A stretch of 64,000 nucleotides of DNA, from NCBI GenBank assembly GCA_021234155.1, contig JAJEKV010000005.1:15187468-15251467 (forward strand), written 5' to 3'. The position numbers and the translations under genes are program-made. Origin of the DNA: Isoetes taiwanensis (Eukaryota; Streptophyta; Lycopodiopsida; Isoetales; Isoetaceae). Positions 19,929 to 30,088 of this stretch are shown piece by piece. The notes beneath the pieces were generated by a model that did no database searches, was not told the DNA's origin, and worked only from the letters and a program-made list of their open reading frames with translations. How positions within the stretch are numbered: position 1 is the first letter of the stretch; the number at the start of each line of letters is the position of its first letter.

Positions 19929-22001
19929 ATGGCCGCCGCTGACCTTCTCGCATGGTATCAAGATCGGAGAACATTGGGATGCGCAAGTCCCTTTCGACTG
20001 TTATGCCCTTGCTATGCCCAGCCTAGACCTCATTACCAACATGCAGCGGCACCCGGATTATGCCGGATTTCTAGACTTCTACATGGAGGAGATGCTCCCT
20101 CTGTGTATTCCTCTTGGGGACCCTCCCCAACTGTATTTGGAGCGGGAGGTAGTCCGGGAGATGTTAGGGGGAGACACCCATGCATATGATGTCTTTCAAG
20201 GAAAGTCTGATGGGGCAAACACCGCCTTGCAAAGCATCAGGGCGGCAATATCTTGAGGTTGCTTCGCCCCCTAGCCATCCTCATGGACCAATACGCCGAG
20301 GATGAAACCTTGCCCAGAGAAAGGCAAACCGCCGAGTCTTCCGAGGAGGGGAAGACGAACACATAGGCATGGGCTTAATTACCGTTGGAAGCGATTGGCG
20401 GAAGAGCCGCCACCGCTGGCGGAGCAAGCTGTAGGCTTGTCAGGGCTGGATGCCCTTCCAGTTATTTATCACAGGGCAAGAATATCTTCTCTTGGATGAT
20501 ATTATCTGGACTTATCACATGGTGGCCGGATTTAGACGCAAGCGTAAAGACCATGTGCTTTATGAGCTTGCGGAGTATTGTATGGACGATTTCATCGACT
20601 TCACTTCTATTGAGCTTCCTCCGGAGGTGCAGCGGTGCCTCCGATTCGCCAGAGACTATAGAACCCGCCGAGACATTGCTACGGCTTCGGGACTTGGTGA
20701 TGCAGGAGCCGGCCTCTCAGCCCTCACCAGATGCCTTCACGGCTATGGGACCTCATGTCCCAAATATCAATATGGTTGAGGTTCCCTCGGGTTCAGATGA
20801 CGAGGGAGAGGATTTGTACCATAATCCTACTCATTTGAAGGAGGAGCAACAGGAACTTAAGGAAGAAGAAGTCCCTATGGATTTGGATAAAGAAGTGGCC
20901 ACGTCAGAGACCCCACAAGGGAAGGTATTGAAAAACCACCTTACCCGCTTCTTCTTATCAGCCTTTCGGCAGGGCCAAGTTCTTTTTATAGCCCGCGATT
21001 TAGGGCCGGAGGCTGAAGCTTCATGGTGGACCCTCCGTGCTCTCTCCACATTGGCCGGGCACAAGAAGCTCCCCTATCGTACGTTTACTTATGTACTCGT
21101 GCGACGGGATCTTTCCCTGACGGCCTTGGGCCAAGATATTGCACCCTGGATGAGCATGAAGCTCCTTACGGCAGCCCCATTGGCTGTTGCCTATCCACCA
21201 GAGGTTGCATCTATTGCGGTTGCCACAGTAGACCCCGGGGTGACCCTGCTGCGACACCGACCGCCGCCACCACCTCCTAGGCCTACGAATGAAGAGGGAG
21301 GACCTAGTTCTTAAAATAATTGTACTACGCATTTTTGTATTGCGTATGATTGTAGAATTTTGGGTTGGCAAATTCTTTAGCCATTTTATAATATGATACA
21401 TCTTTTTTTTTCATCGATTGCGATTACTGTCTTGATGAATACAATTGAGAATTATTCCTTCCATCATGTGTTCTGCTAGTTATTGGAGTTTGGACTATAA
21501 TGAAACTATGCAACCCTCTATATTCATTTCCATTGTCTTGCAGAAGAGACCCTTTGGGAATATGAGGAGAGGATTACAGACATGATCAGGAGGGATGATC
21601 TCGGGCCACCCGACCAGGACTATGGCCAAAGATATGGCGAATATCTAGAATGGGACGAAGGTTATGAGATGGAACCCCCGCCACCGGGAGAACCCTATGA
21701 TCCCGCAAAAGGGTTGGAGATAGTTAATATCCTCAGGGACAGAGCTTTCGAGGACCTGAAGCAGACTCTGTGCCGCACATGGGATTATTGGAGCATGACC
21801 AGGCACGAGGCTTTCGAGGACGCTAACGACCACCTGTGGCAACTCTTCTATGCTTTGAGAAGGCTTTTCAATCTTCTCATTGTTAGCCCAACATGGGAAT
21901 ACCAACCAGTGATTGTCCAGGCCTGGGCACGCTACAAGCTTGTTAGGGTTGTGCGTGAGAGTGTTCGCTACTCGATCCTGTACCCCTTTGCGAACCCCTA
22001 G
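19929..22001 (+). CDS. Novel intron-containing accessory gene of the chromovirus (modules 2 and 3)
   Basis: Product unknown. The likely start is the ATG at 19929 in GCGCCATGGCC, a good plant start context. Coding continues through about four frame changes: HWDAQVPFDCYALAMP (19972), GFLDFYMEEMLPLCIPLG (about 20069), DDIIWTYHMVAGFRRKRK (about 20498) and MDDFIDFTSIELPPEVQ (about 20582). It then runs uninterrupted to 21306 with an acidic stretch (HLKEEQQELKEEEVPMDLD), a hydrophobic/basic region and a Pro-rich end (RPPPPPPRP). An intron (21307-21543) with a consensus acceptor joins it in phase to a second exon: ETLWEYEERITDMIRRDD, then LWQLFYALRRLFNLLIV, ending FANP and stop at 21999. About 600 residues in total. 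No catalytic motif is evident. It has a promoter-like region upstream and AATAAA downstream. Frame breaks may be decay or consensus errors. Confidence 0.5.
21307..21543 (+). other. Predicted intron inside the retrotransposon gene
   Basis: 237 nt, AT-rich, with a T-rich 3' end and acceptor CATTGTCTTGCAG. With the donor CCTA|GTTCTT the flanking frames join exactly (codon phase 1). The donor is weak, so another donor is possible. The upstream frame otherwise stops at 21312-21314 inside the putative intron, as expected for an intron read-through stop. Confidence 0.5.
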
Positions 22002-22559
22002 GCCGGGTCTTTCCAGTTTCGTTTTTTTATGCTGTTTGTGAGCTCAACTTTAAGTTCCAGTTGTATCATGTTGTCTTTGTGTAATACTCATGTATCAACT
22101 TTTGGTGTGAAATTGTAATATAAAAGTTTTCCTCTTATACTAATAAATTTCCCTTATGTCTCTCTCTACACTCTATTCGACATCATAAAAATTTGAAAGA
22201 ATTTATGCGCTATAATTATGCTTATACCTTTTTCATGCTCGATTTAGACGGGTTTTGCACGTAACTGTCGCGTGACAACCTCCAACGCCAAAAAGAGGTC
22301 GACACCTAATAGGAACCGCATGTTAATGAAAAGGCAGTTGGTCGAATTACAGACTTATGTGTTGCATGCCAACCCACCACAGCAAACCCCGGAAGACGGA
22401 CCGGAGTTGCCTCCGCTTCCGCCAAGTCCACCGCGAAACAGCCATCTCCTCCGAGAGCCCCGTACCCACCCAAGGAGGCTCCTCATGCTAAGCGCCACCG
22501 GTTCCTCTAAGGATAGCGCCATTTCCTCACCCTCAACACTTCGTGTCTTCGGTTCATCG
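22002..22559 (+). terminator. 3' untranslated region with poly(A) signal, then gag leader
   Basis: After the stop codon at 22001 the sequence is T-rich, with a TTTTGGTGTGAAATTGTAATA stretch and AATAAA at 22142-22147. This is consistent with a plant polyadenylation region ending the accessory gene. From about 22250 the sequence becomes GC-richer, with Pro-rich coding-like sequence (PPQQTPEDGPELPPLPPSPP, 22272-22571) that may already be the gag N-terminus. Confidence 0.45.
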
Positions 22560-23420
22560 GTATTTCGGTGACCATGCCAAGTGTCGATAAGAATACCGTG
22601 AAGACGCAGTTGATGCCCATAAATAGTATATGGAAAAATCGGAAATTGGCCCAGCTTTTGATGGGAAATCCCGATTTGGATCAATGCGAGTCCGGGTTGG
22701 ACTAAAATGAAGGAGTTTGGGAAGTCCTATGGCATGACGGAGAAGGATCACGGAAAGGTTGCCACCACCAACCTTGTGGGCTGCCCGTGATTTGGTGGAA
22801 GGGCTATGCGGGGCCAAGCACCGGAAAGAGTAGATGCAACTTCGTAAAGTTTGCCAAAGCATTTCAAGTCGCATTATGTGCCTCTGCTAGACAAATGCCA
22901 ACAAATTCGGACCTTTTATAGGTTGGAGCAGAAGGGTATGTCGGTTCAGGCTTACAATCGACAAGTTTATGCGCCTCGAGGTCGTATGTACTGGTATGAA
23001 TGAAAAGAGAGTTTTAGAGGGCTATATTGAAGGGTTGGCCCCATCAATCAAACGGATGGTTAAGGCCATAGACCCAAATCGGGCTATGAGGCCGAGGCTA
23101 AGGCGTTGAGCCTCGGGAGGACACACCAAGGAAACCCGATATCCGTCCTGCTCCCCTACCCCTACTGCAGCCCATCACCATCCACATCAGCACAAACCCC
23201 GTCGCCAAGTCAAGGCCCCTCTCGCCAGAATTCCTTATGGTCGCTGTGAAAGAAAGTTACCTTCACCACGGCGGATAAACAGAGCAATATCGGTAAGGAA
23301 GTACGGAACCTCTGGCCGACATTCCTAAGGAGGCCCGAACAGCTCCACGGATAAGGCATGCTACAGTGTATGCGGCGGTCCCGCACTTTACAACAATTGT
23401 CCTTATATTACGCTTGACCG
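22560..23420 (+). pseudogene. Chromovirus gag (frameshifted)
   Basis: Gag forms the particle and binds the RNA genome. The retrotransposon-gag core is visible across frames: HYVPLLDKCQQIRTF and YRLEQKGMSVQAYN near 22872-22965. MNEKRVLEGYIEGL and APSIKRMVKAIDP follow, starting near 22998. A knuckle-like cysteine cluster (CYSVCGGPALYNNC, about 23359-23400) follows, but it lacks the histidine of a canonical CCHC knuckle. At least four single-base breaks interrupt it. The same core, better preserved, is seen in the second gypsy relic near 31900-32100 (YIEGLNNNIKRLVHAINP). Confidence 0.8.
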
Positions 23421-23499
23421 CCACCGCCATGGTCGACCTCGATTGGGACGATCTGAGTCGACTTTAATTGCCAAGACGAGGCTCCCCGAAAGTATATTC

Positions 23500-23875
23500 C
23501 ACGGTCGCGCCCTCATATCCTTGGTGTTTATAGAAACCGGCAATGCCGAAGTCACCGCCACATATTTCCACCATAGGTCAGGATGGCCCAGGTCTTACAG
23601 CTTGAAACATTAAGGTCCCGACCGAGGCCTGTTACTCTAGCCAGTGGTAAGGTCAGGCATATTCATGGCCGCCGCATCAATCTTAAGATGTGCTTGCCAG
23701 TGTAACCGGGTTGTTTTGGGTGCCGAATTGATGGATATTGGCAAATATGACCTCATTGTTGGTATGGAATTCTTGGCATCTGCAAAAGCCAACATAGACT
23801 GCGAGAAGAGAAAAGTTACCTTCAACGCAGCTAATGGAGCCCGCGTGACTATCAAAGGTGAACCCTTCAACCCTA
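23500..23875 (+). pseudogene. Chromovirus aspartic protease (frameshifted, active site altered)
   Basis: LVFIETGNAEVTATYFHH begins near 23520. It aligns to the Ty3-type protease start, where the catalytic triplet is normally DTG or DSG; here codon 23533-23535 is GAA, giving ETG. Downstream, after a frame break at about 23704, VLGAELMDIGKYDLIVGMEF and LASAKANIDCEKRKVTF fit the protease C-terminal half (the IxLGMDFL-type motif appears as VGMEFL). As read it would be inactive. Confidence 0.75.
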
Positions 23876-24019
23876 TCATGCAGTCTATGTCCATCAGACA
23901 GTTAGATAAAGCTATACGCAAGGAAAAGCTCCTTTGCATCATTAGGCTTGCTTCCATCGAGCCAGATGCTAAACAGAAGCAAGTAATCGATACCTTGCCA
24001 GAGGGGATTGCTCATCTTC

Positions 24020-25586
24020 TCGGGAATTTGGTGATCTTTTCCCAGATGAGATCCAAAAGCTCCCTCCTTTTAGAGGGGTGGAATGTGAAATAGCTTTAGA
24101 ACCAGTTACCAAGCCTACCAGCAAGGCCCCGTACCGTATGAGTCCTCCAGAATTGGCAGAACTTAAGAAGCAACTTCAGGAGTTACTAAACCTAGGGTTC
24201 ATCCGACCTAGCGTTTCGCCTTTTGGCGCTCCTATTCTCTTCGTTAAGAAAAAGGACGGCTCGCTGAGAATGTGTATTGATTATCGGCAACTCAACAAGC
24301 ATACCATCAAGAATCGCTATGCTTTGCCTCAAGCCGATGACCTAATGGATCAGTTGCAAGGGGCTAAGTACTTCTCAAAGATTGATCTACGCTCCGGATA
24401 CCATCAGATAAGGATTAAAGAGGAGGACATCCATAAATCCGCTTTTTGCACTAGGTATGGGCATTATGAATTTACAGTTATGCCTTTTGGATTAACTAAT
24501 GCTCCAGCAACTTTCAGCGACTAATGAATGATGTCTTTCGACAATACTTGGATGACTTTGTTGTTATTTTCTTTGATGACATTCTCATCTATAGTAAGAC
24601 CCTGGAGGAGCATGAGAAACATCTTAGATTAGCCCTACAAAAGCTAAGGCGTCATCAGCTCTATGTCAAGTTCTCTAAGTGCAAGTTTGCCACTCCGAAG
24701 GTTGATTATTTGGGCCATATCATTTCGGCAGAGGGAATTGCTACAGACCCGGCAAAGATAGAGGCCGTAAGAGAATGGCCTATTCCAGGGAATGTTTCCG
24801 AGGTCCGGAGTTTCTTGGGATTAGCAGGCTACTATATCGAAAATTTGTAAAGGATTTTGCGAAGATCGCAGCCCCTCTTACAAATCTCACAAAGCATGAG
24901 AAGGTGAGGGATTGGATGGAGCACTGGAAGACGAAAGTTCAGGGGAGTTTCCAGCAGCTTAAGGATGCCTTAACATCAGCACCAGTTCTCACATTGCCCG
25001 ATCCTGACCAGGATAAACTAGTGGCGACGGATGCCAGTAAAATTGCCACCGGTGGAGTCCTGATGCAGCAGGGGAGAGTTATTGCCTATGACTCAAAGAA
25101 AATGAATGAAACAGAGCAGCGATATCCTACCCATGATCCGGAATTGTTAGCCGTTGTCCGTGCTCTGCTGATATGGAGACACTACCTTCTTGGTAGAAGA
25201 TTCCAGTTGGATACGGATCATCAAAGTCTCCGTTATTTATCCACCCAGCCAAATCTCAATCTCCGTCAGAGAAGATGGATGGAATTCTTGGAGGAATATG
25301 ATTTCGAGATTATGTATAAGCCTGGCAAGCACAATGTGGTTGCGGATGCATTGTCCCGCCATCCCTTGGCGACCCAAACCCATTGTAATGCCATTTCCAC
25401 ACTCACCAGTAAGTTTGGCAAACAGATAGAGCAGACCTTGGCCACAGATCCGGAGTTCTGTGACATTTGGGATAGTTTGGCTAAGGAAGCTCGCACAGAT
25501 AGAGAGCGCAAAGCCTTTCGTGCGTATAAGAAAGAGGGCAACTTATTATATCACAAGGATAAGTTGTGTGTACCGAGACTTCTGTG
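24020..25586 (+). pseudogene. Chromovirus reverse transcriptase and RNase H
   Basis: The RT begins near [20 protein letters not shown] (24081). It carries [72 protein letters not shown] and the catalytic [18 protein letters not shown] one-base loss at about 24505 shifts the frame before the catalytic loop. An AT duplication at about 24830 shifts it again in the connection [14 protein letters not shown]. RNase H follows, with ATDASKIATGGVL (Asp), THDPELLAVV (Glu) and LDTDHQSL (Asp), all present, then the KPGKHNVVADALSR motif. Catalytic residues are intact in every domain. If the two small indels were consensus errors, the polyprotein would be continuous here. Confidence 0.92.
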
Positions 25587-26918
25587 AGTATGGAAGCTCA
25601 TTCTTCATGACACACAACAGTAGCTATAGTTGGACACATAGGTTTTATGAAAACCTATTTTAAGATTCGCTCCAGCTATTTCTGGCCTTCTATGAAAAAG
25701 GACATTGCCAGATACATTAGGCAGTGTCAGGTATGCCAGCAAACCAAGGCTGAACAGTTAAGGATTCCATGTGAGTTACAACCTCTGGATGTGCCCAACG
25801 CCAAATGGGAAATCATAACCATGGATTTCATTGTGGCCCTTCCAAGAACTCTCCGGGGATATGATGCCTTAATGGTTGTGGTCGACAAACTGTCGAAAAT
25901 GGCTCATTTCTTACCCCGCCATACCACGGATCTGACCTTTGATCTTTGCTCGCTATTCGCCAAGGAAATCTTCAGATTACACGGAATGCCACGAGTAATT
26001 GTGTCGGATAGGGATCCCAAATTTGTAAGTGCATTCTGGAAGGATTTCTTTGCCACCATTCAGACCAAGCTTGCTATGAGTACGGCATATCATCCTCAAA
26101 CAGATGGCCAGACAGAGCGTACCAATCGCATTATAGAAGATATGCTAAGAAGTTATGTGTGGAGTAAGCAATCACAATGGGCTGACTATATTTATCTGGT
26201 CGAGTTTGCCTATAACAGCATGAAACAAGAATCTTCCAGAATGTCTCCCTTTATGATAAACTATGGTTACCAATGTCTTACTCCAGACACATGGCATAAC
26301 CCCGTTTCCAAGATAGAGGTTTCTCAAAAACTCCTCCTGGAGATGCAAGCTCTGGTCGAAGAAGTTCGTGGCTACTTGTTGGTCGCGACGCAAATCGTCG
26401 GGAAGAGTGTAGCCGATAGCACGTAAACCCGGTGGACGCGCTTTTCCGTGGGCCGTCCGGTTTGGCTTAAGATTAAAGTGAAGCAAGCCAAGCTTAAGAT
26501 TGGCAACTGTAAAAAGTTGGCCCCCAGATGGGCTGGACCGTTCAAGATTATTGAGCGCGTTGGAGAACAAGCATATCGCTTAGAATTGCCACCCCGCTTG
26601 AAGATCCATAAGGTCTTTCACGTGAGTCTCCTGAAGCAACACACCCCTGATCCAGAGGAGGTTTTGGATACCCCAACCCTCCTAGAAATGACAGAAGAGC
26701 AGCTTGAGATAGTGCCTGAAGCTCTTCTTAATCGAGCTTATAAACAAACCAGAAGGACTCAAATGTTGCAGTACTTGGTTAAATGGAAACATTTACCAGT
26801 TGACGATGCTACTTGGGTGATGAAGATAGACCTTGACAAGCATTATCCGGATTTCATGCGCGAATCTCAAGGCCGCACCATCAACGATGCTATCAACCCC
26901 GCAGCCGGTGGCCAGTAA
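25587..26918 (+). pseudogene. Chromovirus integrase with GPF/Y module and chromodomain
   Basis: The N-terminal zinc-binding part is degraded at 25587-25646, although CQVCQQTK (the CxxC half) is kept. The catalytic core has Asp in IITMDFIVALP, Asp in IVSDRDPKFVS and Glu in NRIIEDML, giving an intact D,D,E triad. A frame break occurs near 26400. The C-terminal module reads WAGPFKIIERVGEQAYRLEL and KIHKVFHVSLLK (GPF/Y), followed by a chromodomain-like segment (LQYLVKWKHLPVDDATWV, then HYPDF) at about 26764-26855. Chromodomains steer chromovirus integration to particular histone marks. The stop is at 26916-26918. Confidence 0.92.
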
Positions 26919-27189
26919 GCAGTACGTGCCCTGCCCATGCTAGACGATTGCTGATGACCCGAACTCTTCAGTTTTATTTTGTCTACATGTTTTGTTTGTT
27001 GTTCCACTGATGTTGCTATTGAACTTCGGTCCTTGAACTTTTTTTATTACGATAATCATGTCAAATGCACCACGGTGCTTGTACTGTTTTCCAAACTTTA
27101 AAGTTTTAAATACATATATATTACTTATGAAAATTATTTTTTCCTATATTCGTTACTAACCCCAATGCTGAGGACAGCATTAATTCTAA
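26919..27189 (+). other. 3' untranslated region of the chromovirus
   Basis: AT-rich region between the end of pol and the polypurine tract. No further open frame is supported, so there is no env-like gene downstream of pol. Confidence 0.6.
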
Positions 27190-27200
27190 GCAGGGGAGAA
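27190..27200 (+). other. Polypurine tract of the chromovirus
   Basis: GCAGGGGAGAA immediately precedes the TGTGACGTTC of the 3' LTR. This is the expected plus-strand primer for Ty3/gypsy elements. Confidence 0.85.
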
Positions 27201-28770
27201 TGTGACGTTCTAAGTATTTATACGGTATACGTATAAATATATTGACACGTCACCCAGTATAGATACGCCACCCTGGGGTATGATAACCTAGGGGGTTGGC
27301 CACAAGGGATTTAATTATCTATGTTAAATTAATTATAAAGGATAATTATCTAAACACTTGCTATTAAGTCACCTAATGGTGGGAAGGCGCCACTTGGCAT
27401 AATCTGAGTAGTCACCATGTTGCTAAACTAAGCCACCAAAGGAAGCGCCACCCCCATCCAAACCCCAACCCGACCCGGCCCGGCACCAAAGGAGCAGCTA
27501 AAGCTCAAGGAGCAGATTCTTGAACATCCCCAATCGCCAGACACCGACTGTTATTCTTTGCCACCCGGTCATCGCATTATGGAGGCACCCCTTGACAACG
27601 GCTCCAGCCGAAACTCTGGTTAGTGGTAGTTTAACTTGCAAATTGTAGATTAATACTTTGGTATTCTTTTCTGGTCAGTTCTGGTTGAGATTAACCCTTC
27701 TTTGGTAACTGGGAATACTTTTCAATTATGAATGATGCTCTGTTATGGAATGGTCGATGTCTCTATGAGTTAGTTCAGTAGTTTCCAGTAAACAGGGGTT
27801 AAAAGGAGGGTAGAGGCCTCTGAGCTCGAGTATAGAATGCTCCTCGTGAGTTCCTTTAACACCCTACTAGTTTCACTGTGCACAAGAGCCCAGGTCATAG
27901 ATGCTATGGTGCGGCTTAGCACCGCACAAAGGGACACGTGGTGAAGTGGGGGGGTGGGGTCTTGCAACGAACATAAAGGCTCCCCCGAGACTCCTACAGT
28001 GGGCTAGGCCACGATAGCCGGTCACGTAGAGGGCCGGGTATGGGGACCCGACCTCCGGGTGTAGTGGTGTGACCCATATGGGGCACCATGCACTTTGAGT
28101 AGAATTAGGGTGAGTAAGTTGGGTACGGATGCGGGTCGTGATGCAAAGACGTATTCTCTAGCTCACCCATGGAACCCTTGTGATCCCGGAAGGGGACGCT
28201 TCCCCCCGCCTCATCGGACCAGGTGTCATGAACCTGGAGTAGGCTCAAAGGGTGATACCTCGAGTCTGCGTCTCCGGAAGGCTATAGCGAAGCCATAGCG
28301 TGAATCGACCCATATGCAAAGTGTGCACAGGAGGGGCGGATGGAGTGGACAACCCTAGCCGATGTTCTATGCCAGCTAGCGCCATGCCAAGACTCGGGTC
28401 TGGCTGATCTCCACGAGACCCACCGTCGGTCCTCCTCACTAGAGTCTAAGCCGGGGTAGAACCTGGGTTTTGGGTGTTTTCTTAGTTTTGGTGCATATTC
28501 TTTGGCCTTAGTATTTGGTTGGATGCGCCACCCTTCGTGGTGGCTATTTGTATATGATTTATGCTGTGTGCTAACCCTTGTATTCATGCTTCCGCGATAT
28601 ATAGGCCATCAAGGCGGTTTAATGACCCCTCCGTGTCCTTCACTGAAGCCTCTACGTGACGGCCCAAGTTAGATGGAGGGTTCCGCTAAATGGCGAGATG
28701 GTCGCGCCATGGGAGGGGAAAGTCCTCAGATGTGTATCTAACGGGTCGATTATATATTCGTGGGGCGTCA
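27201..28770 (+). repeat. 3' LTR of the chromovirus (1570 bp)
   Basis: Collinear with 16079-17650, it starts TGTGACGTTCT and ends GCGTCA at 28770. The arms of the start hairpin are conserved (27215-27224, 27230-27239). GC-rich blocks differ by scattered one- to five-base indels from the 5' copy. It ends 115 bp from the last CABIN1-like exon. Confidence 0.9.
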
Positions 28771-28884
28771 AAGAACACGAATTTTAGAGTAAGTTGGAAG
28801 TAGCAAAGATAGTCCTTGAGTTATTTGCTCAAAATATGGTTCAAACTTTTTCCTTGCCATGAAATGGATAAATAAATATCCAAC

Positions 28885-30088
28885 CTCGTTATATATGCTG
28901 GCAAGCCTGAACCAACGGTATATGAGGTCATATTTATACAATTTGGCGTTCTGTTCTACAAAGTCCTCGCCATCCTCAGTCAAAACAAAACCAGCCCATT
29001 TGTCATGAGTTGTAACTTCTTCAACTTGGCTCAAAAGATAGTAAAGGTTCCCATAAAATTCTATATATAGCTCATCACCTGTATCAAGTTTTTTTATTAT
29101 ATCCTGATCATTATATTGCGTGGATTCTCTTTGAACAATTCCCTCCCCAGAAACTCGATTCTCGGTAGCATTTGGGGTTCCAATATTTTCATTGCGTGGT
29201 ACCTTGTTTAAGTCTTGAATCTCTCCGAAGGCACACTTCAAAATCGTTTCATCCTTGGGCCTTAACATTGCCATGCTACAAAAGCTTGTCTCATCAAAGT
29301 CCAGACTATCAAGGAATGAATGTACTGGACTTTTTAATAACACATTCTGTGGTGGTTGTGGAAATTGTTTATGTACAGCTCTTAGAACCTTCTTAAGCTT
29401 GACCAAGCATGCTTTCTGCACTTAAAACGTGTGTTATTGAACAACTGGCTAAAAAGATCAATAGAAAAGTAACATATTTACCGAGCATGCTCGCGCATAT
29501 GGAAGCACATATTGCAAGACCGCAGCACATTGTTCTTTAGTTTGGAAATCACCAAAGCTTGTATTTTTGTGTAATGCAAGTCCATCAGGATTAGGTGAAT
29601 CAAGACCTCCTTTGAGATTGAGACCATATAAGCAAAAGAAGCTCTGATCCAAAGCATTATCCAATCCAAGCTCAATCCTCATTTCCTCAACGTCATCTAC
29701 ATAGTCCTTAGATAAGGAAAACCTTTTCTTCTCTTCAGTAAAAAACTTGATAGGCTCCATCTCTCCTGCAGCATTGTCTCTGCATTTCAGCACTTACCTC
29801 CTTGCTAATGCACTGTCTCTTCTAACTGGTTCACTTCACTAGCAGAAACTTGATCCCCACAATGGCCAGCCAGAGTAGCTATTGACTTGTTGCAACCATC
29901 AATGCCAAAGGCATTTCCAATCTCTTGGGGACTTGATACGGGATTAGATGAGAGAATCGAGGTTTTCAGAAGAATATCTAAGGCTAGTAAGTGTTTAATT
30001 GCCATCTTAAGAAATGGGGCTCCTGTATTGTCGCATGTTATTCCTGCACAGCAAAGTTCATGTTCTGCAAGTATTTCATGAAGTATTT
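28885..30088 (-). pseudogene. CABIN1: CABIN1-like (calcineurin-binding protein 1) gene fragment, three exons
   Basis: Minus-strand exons are A (30088 to about 29810), B (about 29780-29482) and C (29415-28885). Exon A reads ILHEILAEHELCCAG and then APFLKMAIKHLLALDI. Exon B reads [38 protein letters not shown] and [13 protein letters not shown]. Exon C reads KACLVKLKKVLRAVHKQFPQ and continues to RLASIYNE. B and C join in phase across an intron at 29416-29481 (GTAAAT...GTGCAG), and C ends at a GAG|GTTGG donor. These blocks match the plant CABIN1-like histone-chaperone (HIRA complex) subunit, a large TPR protein. The A-B junction is unclear: exon A meets a stop at 29807. Upstream and downstream exons are missing; the LTR starts in the intron after exon C. 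Confidence 0.75.

Larger units (their letters stand above)
16079..28770 (+). mobile_element. Ty3/gypsy chromovirus with extra pre-gag gene, 12.7 kb
   Basis: The element spans LTR (16079-17650), primer site (17655), two coding-like regions not normally found in such elements (18300-19680 and 19929-22001), gag (22560-23420), protease, RT-RNase H, integrase plus chromodomain (to 26918), polypurine tract (27190-27200) and LTR (27201-28770). Domain order PR-RT-RH-IN-chromodomain places it in the chromoviruses. Both LTRs begin TGTGACGTTC and end CA. The bases flanking it are GCAAC on the left and AAGAA on the right, so no target duplication is preserved. Several frameshifts make this copy non-autonomous as read, though many are single-base indels that could be consensus errors. 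Confidence 0.9.

Noticed and set aside
20385-20640. N-terminal third of the 309-codon frame 20385-21314 as a real protein start
   Set aside because: The competing frame (20450-20779) carries the protein-like sequence in this interval; the 309-codon frame becomes the coding one only after about 20640, so its first part is out-of-frame translation.
21021-21401. 126-codon minus-strand frame inside the chromovirus
   Set aside because: It lies opposite the better-supported plus-strand accessory gene, and composition explains it as a shadow frame.
19929-22001. Accessory gene as an envelope or movement protein
   Set aside because: No signal peptide, transmembrane pair, furin-like site or 30K-type motif is visible, and its position upstream of gag is wrong for env. 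Left as unknown.
28771-28775. Target-site duplication for the chromovirus
   Set aside because: Left flank GCAAC and right flank AAGAA do not match. AAAGCAAC versus AAAGAAC could be aligned only by invoking a lost base overlapping the LTR end, which is too weak to claim.
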